Assembly: GCA_964410665.1 (NCBI GenBank)
Contig: CAYPIE010000020.1
Coordinates: 1-64,000 of the forward strand
DNA from: CAYPIE01 sp964410665
GTDB taxonomy: Bacteria; Planctomycetota; Planctomycetia; Gemmatales; Gemmataceae
Direction of reading: 5' to 3'
Length of the DNA: 64,000 bases
The position numbers and the translations under genes were made by a program. Positions 45,309 to 54,646 of this stretch are shown here, piece by piece. Every line of letters starts with the position of its first letter. Position 1 is the first letter of the stretch. The notes beneath the pieces are model-generated. The model was given only the letters and a program-made list of their open reading frames with translations, had not been told where the DNA came from and did not search any database.

Positions 45309-46865
45309 TTATAGGGTTGGCCCGATACTCCAAGGAGCAAATTCCTCTTCGCCAACCCCCGCCAGCTCGCTCTTGGTCTTTTGCCCGCTGGCCGTGGCCA
45401 AGATCGCTTCGAAGAGCTCTCGACCCACTTCTTCGACAGGCACCCCGTCGAGAATTTTGCCCGCATTCAGGTCCATATCGTCGGTCATATGCTCAAAAAG
45501 GGGTGTGTTGGTCGCCACCTTCAAGGAGGGCACCGGTTTGCAGCCAAACACCGAACCACGGCCGGTGGTGAATACTAGCACGTTGGCACCCCCGGCGACG
45601 AGTCCGGTCATGCTCACCGGGTCATAGCCAGGCGTGTCCATGACAAGAAACCCTTTGGCCCGAGCAGGCTCGGCATAGTGCAAGACATCGACCAACGCGG
45701 TGTTGCCTCCTTTCGCGATTGCCCCCAGGGATTTTTCATAGATGGTAGTGAGGCCGCCTTCTTTGTTGCCGACCGAGGGATTGTTGTTGATCTGGGCACC
45801 AAACACGCTGGCATACCATTCCCACCAACGAATGCGTTCAACCAACTTCTTGCCGACCTCCGGGTTGATCGCGCGCCGGGTGAGAAGATGTTCCGCTCCG
45901 TAGATTTCGGGTGTTTCGGCCAGGATGGCGGTACCCCCTTGTTGGACCAAAAGGTCACTGGCGATGCCCAAGGCCGGGTTGGCAGTGACACCCGAGTTGC
46001 CATCCGAGCCACCACACTGCGTGCCCAGGATGAGATGTTTGGCCGGAATGGGCACTCGATGGACCTCATTGGCCTCAGGCAAGAGCTCGAGTACGGCCTG
46101 GACACCGGCTTCGACCGTTTTGCCGATCCCACCAAGCTGTTGAATGCCGAGCACTTTCGGGTCACGTCGCTTCCCGTTGAGCTGGATTAGATCCAGACCT
46201 TCCGACTCAATCAAGTGCGTTGCCTGACCGGTCTCACAACCGAGCCCAATTAACACATAGGCGGCGATATTGGCGTGCCGGGCAAAACCCGCCAGAGTAC
46301 GGTTGAGCTGATGGTGATCGGGGCCGTCGTAGGCCATAGCGCAACCATACTTGTGGACAATCGGCACAATGCCATCAATGTTGGGATAATCGCGTAGGAC
46401 ATTGAGCTGGCGGATTCGTTCGGCAATGTACTTGCTCGTCGATGCTGAACAATTGACCGTGCTGATCAGGGCGATGTAGTTGCGGGTCCCGTATCGCCCG
46501 TTGCCGCGGTCAAAGCCTAAGAAGGTGCGTTGTTCTAAGGGGGGCTCGGGGGGCGGTGGGATGTGCTGGCTATAGGCATAATCACGTTCAAATGTCTCAA
46601 CTTTAACATTCTGCACATGGACGTGCTCCCCCGGGGCAATCGGGCCAGCCGCAAAGCCAATGATTTGCCCATACTTTCGGATGGGTGAACCGGCGGCAAT
46701 CGGCTCGAGGGCGAATTTATGCCCAAGTGGGATTGGTTTGCTCAATCGCAAGTGGATCCCGGCATGCTCCATGGTCGTCTCAGCGGCCAGATGGCGGGCA
46801 GCAACCGCGATGTTATCCTCCGGGCGGAGATGTACAGCAACCTGAGACAGGGGCAGTGCCAACAT
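45309..46865 (-). CDS. UxaA/GarD family hexonate/galactarate dehydratase
   Basis: 518 residues. N-terminal SAF domain (VAVHLRPEDNIAVAARHLAAET...IPLGHKFALEPIAAGSPIRKYG), and the main domain with GRYGTRNYIALISTVNCSAS, KYGCAMAY, GLGCETGQ, GTQCGGSDGNSGVTANPALGI and PGYDPVSMTGLVAGGANVLVFTTGRGSVFG. These are conserved in altronate/galactarate dehydratases, which bind iron through cysteines and dehydrate sugar acids. Substrate is unclear (altronate or galactarate). Start ATG 46865 follows GGAGCTTG; the frame is open up to 47138, into the divergent promoter. Single gene. Confidence 0.88.
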   Translation of the reverse strand: MLALPLSQVAVHLRPEDNIAVAARHLAAETTMEHAGIHLRLSKPIPLGHKFALEPIAAGSPIRKYGQIIGFAAGPIAPGEHVHVQNVKVETFERDYAYSQHIPPPPEPPLEQRTFLGFDRGNGRYGTRNYIALISTVNCSASTSKYIAERIRQLNVLRDYPNIDGIVPIVHKYGCAMAYDGPDHHQLNRTLAGFARHANIAAYVLIGLGCETGQATHLIESEGLDLIQLNGKRRDPKVLGIQQLGGIGKTVEAGVQAVLELLPEANEVHRVPIPAKHLILGTQCGGSDGNSGVTANPALGIASDLLVQQGGTAILAETPEIYGAEHLLTRRAINPEVGKKLVERIRWWEWYASVFGAQINNNPSVGNKEGGLTTIYEKSLGAIAKGGNTALVDVLHYAEPARAKGFLVMDTPGYDPVSMTGLVAGGANVLVFTTGRGSVFGCKPVPSLKVATNTPLFEHMTDDMDLNAGKILDGVPVEEVGRELFEAILATASGQKTKSELAGVGEEEFAPWSIGPTL

Positions 46866-47097
46866 ACGTTCAAGCTCCAAGTCGAGCGGGGAAGTCAGGC
46901 ATCTCTTCCAGGATACTCGCTCGGGCAGCCTTGCGAAAGCGTCTGGGGAAGGCCGGGACTTGCCGACACGACCTGACTGGAGCAATCTTACTAGGCCTGA
47001 CAGAAAAAACAGGCATTCGGAACGAACGCTTGTCGACGTCGGAACGTACGGTGGAAGGAACACCTTGATTCTTTTTGGGACTCTAGGGCAAGCGGCC
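46866..47097. other. Divergent intergenic region between dehydratase and ABC operon
   Basis: 232 bases. Contains no gene; it must carry promoters in both directions. No obvious boxes or dyad found by eye. Confidence 0.35.
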
Positions 47098-48036
47098 ATG
47101 ACACCCGAAGTGATCGTCGAAACCCGCTCGTTGACCAAGATTTATCGCGACTTTTGGGGACGCCGGAAAAAGACCGCCCTCAATGCCCTGGACCTGCAAA
47201 TTAATCGGGGTGAGATCTTTGGGCTGCTTGGACCCAACGGATCCGGCAAGACGACCACCATCAAACTGCTTCTCGGGCTGTTGTTCCCCACTTCGGGCGA
47301 GGCGACCGTCTTTGGCGAGCCCGCCATGAATGTCACCAAGAATGAACGGATCGGCTACCTTCCTGAGGAATCCTATCTGTACCGCTTTCTCAACGCGGAA
47401 GAGACCCTGGACTTCTACGGTCGTCTGTTCGACATGCCCCCCGCGTTGCGCAGAAAACGTGCCGATGAGCTCATCGAAAAGGTGGGGCTTACCGGCGATA
47501 AAAAACGCATCCTCCGTGAGTATTCCAAGGGCATGCGGCAACGCATTGGTCTGGCCCAGGCGCTGATCAATGACCCGGAACTGGTCATCCTGGATGAGCC
47601 GACCTCGGGCCTCGACCCGCTGGGCACCCGCTGGATGAAGGATCTCATCAAGGATTTGCGTTCCCAGGGTAAGACCGTTCTCATGTGTAGTCACCGCCTG
47701 GATGATGTGCAGGACGTGTGCGATCGCATTGCCATCCTTTACAACGGCGACCTGCAGACCCTTGGCTTGGTGCACAACCTGCTCGAAGATGCCGATCGTA
47801 TCGAGGTGCGAGCCAAGAACCTGCGGATGAATGATCAACTGCGTCATGAACTGCAAGAACTGTTTGCCCGCCACGGCGGCGAATTGGAATTCGCGGGTCA
47901 CCCCACCACGACCTTGGAGGATCTGTTCTTGCGGATCGTCGAGGAATCACGGACCCGTCCGGGGCGACGCTATCTGCCACCTTCCAACGGCAATGGTGCG
48001 GCAGCACCCGCCTCCGGTGACCAGAGCCCGGCCTGA
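47098..48036 (+). CDS. ABC transporter ATP-binding protein (ABC-2 exporter class)
   Basis: 312 residues. Walker A GPNGSGKTT, Q-loop IGYLPEESYLYR, signature YSKGMRQRIGLAQAL, Walker B LVILDEPTSGLDPLG, switch MCSHRLDDV. The C-terminal ~70 residues (LRMNDQLRHELQELFARHGGELEFAGHPTTTLEDLFLRIVEE) are the exporter-type extension, and the last 20 residues are disordered. Start ATG 47098 has only AGGG upstream. Followed by permease gene 66 bases later. Confidence 0.9.
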   Translation: MTPEVIVETRSLTKIYRDFWGRRKKTALNALDLQINRGEIFGLLGPNGSGKTTTIKLLLGLLFPTSGEATVFGEPAMNVTKNERIGYLPEESYLYRFLNAEETLDFYGRLFDMPPALRRKRADELIEKVGLTGDKKRILREYSKGMRQRIGLAQALINDPELVILDEPTSGLDPLGTRWMKDLIKDLRSQGKTVLMCSHRLDDVQDVCDRIAILYNGDLQTLGLVHNLLEDADRIEVRAKNLRMNDQLRHELQELFARHGGELEFAGHPTTTLEDLFLRIVEESRTRPGRRYLPPSNGNGAAAPASGDQSPA

Positions 48037-48102
48037 GGCGGCTGGATCCCATAAGCGAAGACAATTGCTCGATCAATCCCGCTGGACCGAGGAACTGCTG
48101 CC

Positions 48103-50064
48103 GTGAACGCACTGTTCGGTATTCTCGTACAGGAACGTTACCAGCTTCAGCTGGCGGACTTCTGGGGCTTAGTGCAGTCCTGGCTACAGGATGCAGGCGG
48201 CTTTGCCGCAGTGGGGCTGGTACTGTGGATTGCCTACCGGCTGTCCTCGTCGACTTCGCTCGAATCGCGTGGCGAACGGCGTATTTCCTCGTTTATGATT
48301 CTAATGGCCATCTTGACCGCTGGCCTGTACATCGCTGCCGGAGTCGTTCTCGGCATCGAACTGACACGCGAAAATCCCAATCTCCCTCCTCCGGTCAGCG
48401 TCGATCGACCTGTTTGGCAGGGGGATACCCTGTCGCTACTACTTACCGCTGCCGGTCTCACGGCAATCTTAGGCTTACTCGAACCTCTGGTCTCGGATCT
48501 GTTTCGCTTACGTTGGCGTCGAATCTGGGCCTTAGCGTCGATCTCGTTTAAAGAAGCCGTTCGCCGCAAGGTCGTTTGGGTCTTTTTGGTGTTCCTCCTG
48601 GTGTTTCTGTTTCCAGCCAAATGGTTCTTCGACATCAAGGCGGAGGATGAAGTTCGCACAACGGTCAGTGTCATTCATTTTGCCATGACCGCCTTGTTGG
48701 TGTTGCCCTTTGGCATCCTGGCCGCTTTTAGTATCCCCAATGACGTGCGTAGCCAGGCGATCCACACGATTGTCACCAAGCCGGTCGAACGCTTTGAGAT
48801 TGTTCTGGGGCGATTTTTCGGCTTCACCGGTCTGATGACCCTGGTGCTGTTGGTCCTGACTGCATTCAGCTTGCTACTGATCGCGGCGAGTTCTCCCGAT
48901 CCTCTCGCCGAGGAAGAATCCCTCAAGGCCCGCAAGCCGATCTATGGACTACTCAGCTTTAAGTCCCTGAAGCGGGGCGAGGATTTTCAAGGCGTTTCGG
49001 TCGGCCGCGAATGGGAATATCGCCGCTATATCGCGGGTGGTCCGCGAACCCCCCAGCGGGCGGTATGGAATTTCTACGCGCTGCCGAGTGAGTTGGCGAC
49101 GCGAACCCGTGAGCAGAATGGTCAAACCGTGCCCGGTGCGGTGCCTTGTGAGTTTGCATTCGATATCTTTCGCACGACCAAGGGTGAACGCGAGTCGGGA
49201 GTGTTGGTGACCTTCACGGTCACCACCTGGCAATGGGGGGGGACTCAGGAACGACTCGCCTACGAGGAAGCCGCCCGGGCTGACAACCTGTATCAAGTGA
49301 ACGTTCGGCCAGATGACCCTCGTTGGAGCGAGCTCAACCAGCTGGCGGAGAAGTTTGGCTATTATCAGTTTCGCTCCAAGCTGGTCGAAGACTATCACAC
49401 GCTGGCGATCGATATTCCCCCGGGGATCTTTGCCAATGCTCTGGAACGGGATCCACCGACCGACCGAGATGGCAACCCTATGCCACTCGTGAAAGTCGAA
49501 GTGAAGCTGGAGAGCCCTAGTCAATTTCTTGGCGTCGCTCCACCGGATCTGTATCTGCTCCAGTCCGAAGGCTCGTTCTATGTCAACTTCCTCAAAGGGT
49601 CATTCGGATTATGGTGCCGGTTGTGCATCATTATTGGCATTGCGGTCGCGGTGAGCACGTACCTCAATGGGGTGATTAGCTTGCTATTGACCCTGATGCT
49701 GTTCCTGTCGGGACTGTTCCGCGACTACATTGTTGCGTTGGCCAATAATCGCTCGGTCGGCGGGGGACCCTTTGAGTCCGCAACGCGGTTGCTCTCGGGG
49801 AAAAACATGACCATTGACCTGGACCCCTCTCCATTGGCCCAGGTGTCGCAGGTCTCCGATGAGGTGTGGCGCTGGACCGCGCGACGTGTTATCAACGTTA
49901 TTCCCGATGTCGATCGGTTTACCTGGACCTCTTTTCTCTCTGAAGGCTTCAACGTTCCGTTGGAATCGCTGCTGCTAAACTTGATCATGCTGATGGCCTA
50001 TCTGCTACCCTGGGGCTTACTCGGCTACTACTTGATCAAGACGCGCGAAGTCGCGACCTGGTAA
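48103..50064 (+). CDS. ABC transporter permease with large extracytoplasmic insert
   Basis: 653 residues. GTG start (48103) has GAGGAAC upstream. Membrane segments at ~25-45, ~65-88, ~105-125, ~160-180, ~190-215 and ~240-265 are followed by a ~230-residue soluble extracytoplasmic part (~280-500) and C-terminal segments ~505-545 and ~620-645. LFPAKWFFDIKAEDEVRTTVSVIHFAMTALLVLPFGILAAFSIPNDVRSQAIHTIVTKPVERFEIVLGRFFGF matches planctomycete ABC-2 permeases. Works with the ATPase upstream. Substrate unknown. Confidence 0.85.
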   Translation: MNALFGILVQERYQLQLADFWGLVQSWLQDAGGFAAVGLVLWIAYRLSSSTSLESRGERRISSFMILMAILTAGLYIAAGVVLGIELTRENPNLPPPVSVDRPVWQGDTLSLLLTAAGLTAILGLLEPLVSDLFRLRWRRIWALASISFKEAVRRKVVWVFLVFLLVFLFPAKWFFDIKAEDEVRTTVSVIHFAMTALLVLPFGILAAFSIPNDVRSQAIHTIVTKPVERFEIVLGRFFGFTGLMTLVLLVLTAFSLLLIAASSPDPLAEEESLKARKPIYGLLSFKSLKRGEDFQGVSVGREWEYRRYIAGGPRTPQRAVWNFYALPSELATRTREQNGQTVPGAVPCEFAFDIFRTTKGERESGVLVTFTVTTWQWGGTQERLAYEEAARADNLYQVNVRPDDPRWSELNQLAEKFGYYQFRSKLVEDYHTLAIDIPPGIFANALERDPPTDRDGNPMPLVKVEVKLESPSQFLGVAPPDLYLLQSEGSFYVNFLKGSFGLWCRLCIIIGIAVAVSTYLNGVISLLLTLMLFLSGLFRDYIVALANNRSVGGGPFESATRLLSGKNMTIDLDPSPLAQVSQVSDEVWRWTARRVINVIPDVDRFTWTSFLSEGFNVPLESLLLNLIMLMAYLLPWGLLGYYLIKTREVATW

Positions 50065-50122
50065 AGGTGGCATCGACCCGGAGCGACACGGCCTCGCTCC
50101 GTTTTTTGAGGTTTATGATCAT

Positions 50123-52186
50123 ATGGCAAGTCCCCTTCAACGACCAAGCGCCCGGCGCAAGCTGTACTACTTCGGCTTGATCTTGGTGCTCTTAACCGTG
50201 ACCATCTTTTGGCGCGGCATCATTTCTCCACCGGTCCTGGCCAGCCGCACTGTCGAGTCCCAGGCCGCTCAGCTGGATTTGCGTGAGTACGACAAAGGCG
50301 ATACCCAATTAACTGGGGCGTCGGTTCGCTTGCTGTTGACCGGTTCACGCGGCTTGGTGCTGTGTGGCCTGTGGTGGTCGGCCACCGAGAAACAGAAGCG
50401 GCACGAGTGGAACGAGCTGGAGCTGATCGTCAACTCGATCACCACGTTACAGCCGCACTTCCTCACGCCTTGGCTGTTCCAGAGCTGGAATATGGCCTAC
50501 AACGTCTCGGTTGAGTCGGATCGGCTTTCAGACATGTATTACTATATTGCCCGTGGAATTCAAATCACCGCCGAGGGCGAGCGTGTCAACCGCAATAATC
50601 CCGACCTACGCTACTGGATCGGTTTTTACTATCAGAACAAGTTCGGTGTCTCGGACAAAGTCGATACGCTTCGCTGCCTGTTCCAGCTGAGCTGCATCCC
50701 CCCGGAAGAACGCGACGCCAAGCGATTCTTGCGAGGGGATCGTATTACGGATCAGAACATCGATATGGACAAATTTCTTACCTTCTGCCAAAAGCATCCG
50801 CAGCTGGTGCGGCGAATGCGCGAGAGCAAGGTGGATTGTAAGCGGCCGGCCGATGTGGTCCAATTCTTAGCCGATAATTTCAAAATCCCAAACCGCTTTC
50901 GCAATGCCCGGGAACTGTATGTCGATGGCATTGAACAGTTCCCGACGCTCCCTCCGAAGTTTTATGACAATACCGAGCACAATGTGCCGTTTCGCAATGA
51001 ACTCCCCGACTATGATCCCAGCGACGGCACGGATGTCATCGACGATCATTTTGATGGGTACCTCGCCGCACAGGCTTGGTTCCACTACTCACTCTTGCCA
51101 TTACCCGACCCCACGGGTGAGCCGTTGGGCGTGATCGATCCCAGTACGATCCCCAACAACAAGCGGGTGCCACGACAACCGGCCACCATTGTGTTTCGGC
51201 AAGGTGTCCCGCGAGCGCAGTCGTATCATGCGGAGCGGCTTCAGCAAGAAGGCTGGTTCGATGAAGAAGGTTGGGATGTCGACGCTTACCAAATCGGTGG
51301 CGACCGCTGGTTTGCCAGCATTGACAATCCTGAGCCTTTGGCCGAGGGAGAAGCCAACCCCAAGTCAAAGCAAGCTTGGAAGGATGCCTACGAGCTTTGG
51401 TCGAAACACGGCGAACTCAACGGGCTCAAATTATCCGAAGCGGATCTGCTCGATTACACGCGTAAAGCCTCGCTCCTTCGGGACTTGGGAATTATCACCA
51501 CCTTGGATGGGAAACCCCCGGCCGAAACCCCGGATCAGGCGGCAGATCCCGAAATCCATCAAGCGTTTGAAGCCTTCCGGCGGCTGGATGACTACCGCGT
51601 CAACCAGCAAATCACCAACTACGACTATTACCTTTTTGAGTCCGAGGCGGAGCAGGATGATCTGGCCATCGAGGCTCGGAAAAACTTCTTCGAAGCGAAG
51701 CAGCTTCGCCAACGCTTTGGCAACCAGACTCAGGCCGTGGAGGCCTACCGCCAAGGTTTCGACCTCTGGCAGAATGTGTTGGAGAAGTATCCCGAATATC
51801 ACCGCAAGGATAACAATCAACGCGTTCAAGATGAGACCTATACCATGCAGCTCCGCTACACTCAGTTGCTTCAGGAGCTGTACGGGCCTCGCCTCCGCGA
51901 ACAGGTTGAGCAAGTCCAGGCGCAAGGATTCACTGCACTTGGCAGCTTAGCAGGCAACCCGCTGACCGGTCTGGGTTCGCTTTCCCTGTTAAGCAGCCTG
52001 GAACCCAGCCTGGCCAATGCGTTACCCCTGGAATTCTCTGGGCCGTTCGATGGCCTGGCGCCGGATGGCAAGCCTTGGGTCAGCGAGAGCACCAAGCAGA
52101 TGGTGCGGCAAAGCTTTGGCATCGCCACCCCAAGTCCGACGCCGCCAACGCCCCAGCCTTCTGCCCCGCCGGTTCCCAGTCGTTAA
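50123..52186 (+). CDS. Membrane-anchored protein of unknown function downstream of ABC permease
   Basis: 687 residues. One membrane segment at ~14-34 (YYFGLILVLLTVTIFWRGIIS), then a large soluble part. The region LELIVNSITTLQPHFLTPWLFQSWNMAYNVSVESDRLSDMYYYIARGIQ is TPR/alpha-helical-like, then a long part with frequent Tyr/Asp, and a Pro-rich tail (TPSPTPPTPQPSAPPVPSR). Known to me only as a planctomycete protein next to ABC exporters. Gap of 58 bases to the permease suggests one operon; it may be a structural or adaptor partner. Ends before a bidirectional terminator. Confidence 0.82.
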   Translation: MASPLQRPSARRKLYYFGLILVLLTVTIFWRGIISPPVLASRTVESQAAQLDLREYDKGDTQLTGASVRLLLTGSRGLVLCGLWWSATEKQKRHEWNELELIVNSITTLQPHFLTPWLFQSWNMAYNVSVESDRLSDMYYYIARGIQITAEGERVNRNNPDLRYWIGFYYQNKFGVSDKVDTLRCLFQLSCIPPEERDAKRFLRGDRITDQNIDMDKFLTFCQKHPQLVRRMRESKVDCKRPADVVQFLADNFKIPNRFRNARELYVDGIEQFPTLPPKFYDNTEHNVPFRNELPDYDPSDGTDVIDDHFDGYLAAQAWFHYSLLPLPDPTGEPLGVIDPSTIPNNKRVPRQPATIVFRQGVPRAQSYHAERLQQEGWFDEEGWDVDAYQIGGDRWFASIDNPEPLAEGEANPKSKQAWKDAYELWSKHGELNGLKLSEADLLDYTRKASLLRDLGIITTLDGKPPAETPDQAADPEIHQAFEAFRRLDDYRVNQQITNYDYYLFESEAEQDDLAIEARKNFFEAKQLRQRFGNQTQAVEAYRQGFDLWQNVLEKYPEYHRKDNNQRVQDETYTMQLRYTQLLQELYGPRLREQVEQVQAQGFTALGSLAGNPLTGLGSLSLLSSLEPSLANALPLEFSGPFDGLAPDGKPWVSESTKQMVRQSFGIATPSPTPPTPQPSAPPVPSR

Positions 52187-52192
52187 TCGAGC

Positions 52193-52228
52193 GCGCCTCG
52201 CCCAAGGCATGGTCCTTGGGCGAGGCGC
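52193..52228. terminator. Bidirectional terminator between convergent operons
   Basis: GCGCCTCGCCCAAGG (52193-52207) pairs perfectly over 15 bases with its complement at 52214-52228 around a six-base loop. It serves the plus-strand 687-aa protein gene and the minus-strand yraN; no strong T-run on either side. Confidence 0.72.
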
Positions 52229-52246
52229 TGTTGCTCATATCCGAGC

Positions 52247-52678
52247 TCAGGCAAACATCTGATAGGCAGGTCCCACCGCGGAAAACGCATCGGGATAGTA
52301 ATGAATGGTGGGCTTGGTCTGATCGGGTGGCCAGGACAATATCAGCACATCAAATCGCACCGACACATCTTCCAGTAAGCCTGCTCCGGCCAGAAATGCC
52401 AGGGCCGCTTGCGTTAAGGTTCGCTGTTTGGCTTGATCAATGGATTGGACGGTCCGTTCAACGTCACGAGACTCGGTCGAGCGGACCTCGACAACCAACA
52501 GGGTGTGGCGCTGGCGGGCCAACAGATCAATTTCACCGCCACGAGTATGGAGATTCCGCGCCAAGATGCGTGCACCCTGGCGGCGGAGATAGGCGGCAGC
52601 GGCTCGCTCGGAGCGTTGGCCGAACCAACGTCGCCACCACGGCCAGCGGGTGAACGACGTGGTCAGCGCTGGGCTCAT
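52247..52678 (-). CDS. YraN family (UPF0102) putative endonuclease-like protein
   Basis: 143 residues. AAAYLRRQGARILARNLHTRGGEIDLLARQRHTLLVVEVRST carries the GEIDL and VVEV(K/R) motifs of the PD-(D/E)XK nuclease-like family, with KQRTLTQAALAFL typical in the C-terminus. Role in bacteria not settled. Start overlaps the rplS stop by 4 bases (coupled). Last gene of the ribosomal operon. Confidence 0.9.
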   Translation of the reverse strand: MSPALTTSFTRWPWWRRWFGQRSERAAAAYLRRQGARILARNLHTRGGEIDLLARQRHTLLVVEVRSTESRDVERTVQSIDQAKQRTLTQAALAFLAGAGLLEDVSVRFDVLILSWPPDQTKPTIHYYPDAFSAVGPAYQMFA

Positions 52679-53241
52679 GACGACTTGCCCGTTTTGGCCT
52701 TCCGGGAACGCGATGGACGACGGCTGGGGGTCTTGCCCTGGGCTTTGACCTCTTCGGCCTGACGCGCTTCCTCGATCGCCTTTTGTTGTTCGGCAACCAA
52801 CTGGGCCTTCGACTTGCGCTCTTTCAAGCGGGTGGCCTTGCCGACCCGATCGCGTAGGAAGTACAGTTTCGCGCGGCGAACGCGGTGCGACCGTTTGACT
52901 TCGATCTTAGCGATCTTGGGTGAATGCAGCGGAAAAATCCGCTCAACACCTTCACCTTGAACAATCCGGCGAACCGTAATCATTTCTTGCAAGCCATCGC
53001 CACGCATGGCAATGACATAACCACTAAATAGCTGGACCCGTTCTTTTTGCCCTTCCAGGATCCGCTGATGGACATCGACCAAGTCACCAATTTCAATGTG
53101 CGGGATCAGATTCTGCTTTTCGGCTTCGGTGGGGGCCTTTTTCTTCTGGGCTTTCATCGACTCTTCATAGAGTGTTGCCCGTTGCTCGCGGATGGTCGCG
53201 ATCTGTTGTTCTTCGATGAGTTGTAAAAACCGGTTTTTCAT
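52675..53241 (-). CDS. rplS: 50S ribosomal protein L19, extended
   Basis: 188 residues against ~115 usually. The L19 core is IEIGDLVDVHQRILEGQKERVQLFSGYVIAMRGDGLQEMITVRRIVQGEGVERIFPLHSPKIAKIEVKRSHRVRRAKLYFLRDRVGKATRLKERK. About 45 residues precede it (Lys/Glu/Gln-rich) and about 45 follow it (Lys/Arg/Ser-rich). L19 sits at the 30S-50S interface. Third gene of rpsP-trmD-rplS-yraN. Confidence 0.95.
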   Translation of the reverse strand: MKNRFLQLIEEQQIATIREQRATLYEESMKAQKKKAPTEAEKQNLIPHIEIGDLVDVHQRILEGQKERVQLFSGYVIAMRGDGLQEMITVRRIVQGEGVERIFPLHSPKIAKIEVKRSHRVRRAKLYFLRDRVGKATRLKERKSKAQLVAEQQKAIEEARQAEEVKAQGKTPSRRPSRSRKAKTGKSS

Positions 53242-53317
53242 GGATCCACGACCCTTTCTCGGCCAGAGAGTCTGGCCGTCAGACCATCGACTTCGCGTTG
53301 ACTACTGATTGGCTCGA

Positions 53318-54004
53318 TCAGGACTCGGTTTCGCGGGTCGGACGAGTGGCACGACTTCGTTGGTCGGATTGTTGAGTTCGCCACCGGGCAATGGCCCCAT
53401 GATCTCCCGAGAGGAGGATCGCTGGGACCTCCATCTCACGAAACACGCGCGGACGGGTGTATTGGGGGTATTCCAACCGGCCGGGGGTGTTGTGCGACTC
53501 ATCGACGGCGGATTGGTCATCGCCCAGAACGCCCGGGACCAGCCGGATGACCGTATCGATTACCACCATCGCTGGGACTTCGCCACCGTTACAGACAAAG
53601 TCGCCAATCGAGACCTCGCGCGGCTGCAAACCGATTCGGATGCGTTCGTCAAATCCTTCGTATCGTCCACATAATAACAGAATACGGCGGTAGGTCGCTA
53701 GCTCTTGTACCACCGTTTGGTCCAGACGCTGTCCGGAAGGGGTCAGCATCACCAGCAAGCCAGGCTCTGGAGCGTCGGCTTGAACACTTTCGACGGCATC
53801 GAAAACGGGTTCGGGCATCAGTACCATACCCGGACCACCGCCAAAAGGGCGATCATCCACCGACTGATGACGATCCTTGGCCCAATCGCGGATATTCCAC
53901 AAATGGATCGAAACGAGCCCACGCTGCAGGGCGAGTTTCAGGATGCTTTGGCCTAAATAGCCCTGGAACATCTCCGGAAACAGCGTCAACACATCAAAGC
54001 GCAT
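53318..54004 (-). CDS. trmD: tRNA (guanine-37-N1)-methyltransferase
   Basis: 228 residues. MRFDVLTLFPEMFQGYLGQS, RQHQSVDDRPFGGGPGMVLMPEP, ILLCGRYEGFDERI, and SIGDFVCNGGEVPAMVVIDTVIRLVPGVLG are diagnostic TrmD motifs of the knotted SPOUT fold. It methylates G37 of certain tRNAs with SAM to keep the reading frame. rimM, which usually lies before trmD, is absent; rpsP ends 78 bases upstream. Confidence 0.96.
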   Translation of the reverse strand: MRFDVLTLFPEMFQGYLGQSILKLALQRGLVSIHLWNIRDWAKDRHQSVDDRPFGGGPGMVLMPEPVFDAVESVQADAPEPGLLVMLTPSGQRLDQTVVQELATYRRILLLCGRYEGFDERIRIGLQPREVSIGDFVCNGGEVPAMVVIDTVIRLVPGVLGDDQSAVDESHNTPGRLEYPQYTRPRVFREMEVPAILLSGDHGAIARWRTQQSDQRSRATRPTRETES

Positions 54005-54082
54005 CGCGGAGACTCACTGGGTCGATCCCCAAGAGGCGATCTTCTCGGGCTCCCGCAGATCGCGGCCTGATGACCCAAGCCA

Positions 54083-54502
54083 TCAGCTGCCCGCGGCGTC
54101 CTCGGTGGATGCTGGCTCGGTGGCGGCCGGCTCGGCTGCGGCCGGCTCGGCTGCAGGGGAGTCCGTGGTCGTGGCACCTTCTGGGGTCTCCCCGCGGGCG
54201 CGTTGCGCAGCCACCAGATTCGCGACTGCTGCTTCCGACGCAGCCATCTCCTCGAACTTGGTCATGTACTTCTTCAGGAAAATGGCCACATGCTCCGAGG
54301 GCTTGGCTCCGACCGAGAGCCAATATTTGATCCGATCCGGGTTCAGGCGCACCCGTTCTTCTTTTTCTTTGATGGCGGGGTCGTACGTACCCAGAATCTC
54401 CAACGCCCGCCCTTCGCGTGGCTGGCGGTGATCGATCGCCACGATGCGATAAAAATGTCGGTGCATCCGACCTAGCTGTTGCATGCGAATCCGAACCGCC
54501 AC
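54083..54502 (-). CDS. rpsP: 30S ribosomal protein S16, extended
   Basis: 139 residues. Core MAVRIRMQQLGRMHRHFYRIVAIDHRQPREGRALEILGTYDPAIKEKEERVRLNPDRIKYWLSVGAKPSEHVAIFLKK, then ~60 residues of Ala/Glu/Thr/Pro-rich tail (AAEPAAAEPAATEPAS). Start: GTG 54502, giving the family N-terminus, with GAGGAAG upstream; a frame open to 54517 (GTG AGG AAG) is less likely. First gene of rpsP-trmD-rplS-yraN. The tail is low complexity and not conserved in S16. Confidence 0.95.
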   Translation of the reverse strand: MAVRIRMQQLGRMHRHFYRIVAIDHRQPREGRALEILGTYDPAIKEKEERVRLNPDRIKYWLSVGAKPSEHVAIFLKKYMTKFEEMAASEAAVANLVAAQRARGETPEGATTTDSPAAEPAAAEPAATEPASTEDAAGS

Positions 54503-54646
54503 AGTCGTCTTCCTCACTTCGAATCGGTTTTTCCGGAACTCATAGTGTAGAGCAGTTGCGGAAATGTGCCTAGGGAGAATGCTGCCTTTTTGACACGGCG
54601 GATTTGCGAGGCGGTTTCATCATTCATGTATATAATTATAAGAAGG
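54503..54646. other. Upstream region of rpsP
   Basis: 144 bases before rpsP and after the stop of the next minus-strand gene. It has an AT-rich patch (TGTATATAATTATAAG, 54629-54644) that could serve as promoter -10 region; it reads away from rpsP as much as toward. No clear hairpin. Confidence 0.3.

Noticed and set aside
45173..45466. Minus-strand frame with a hydrophobic stretch near 45200-45270
   Set aside because: Runs through the end of the dehydratase gene in a different frame; no ribosome site. The plus-strand 100-aa frame there is kept only at low confidence.
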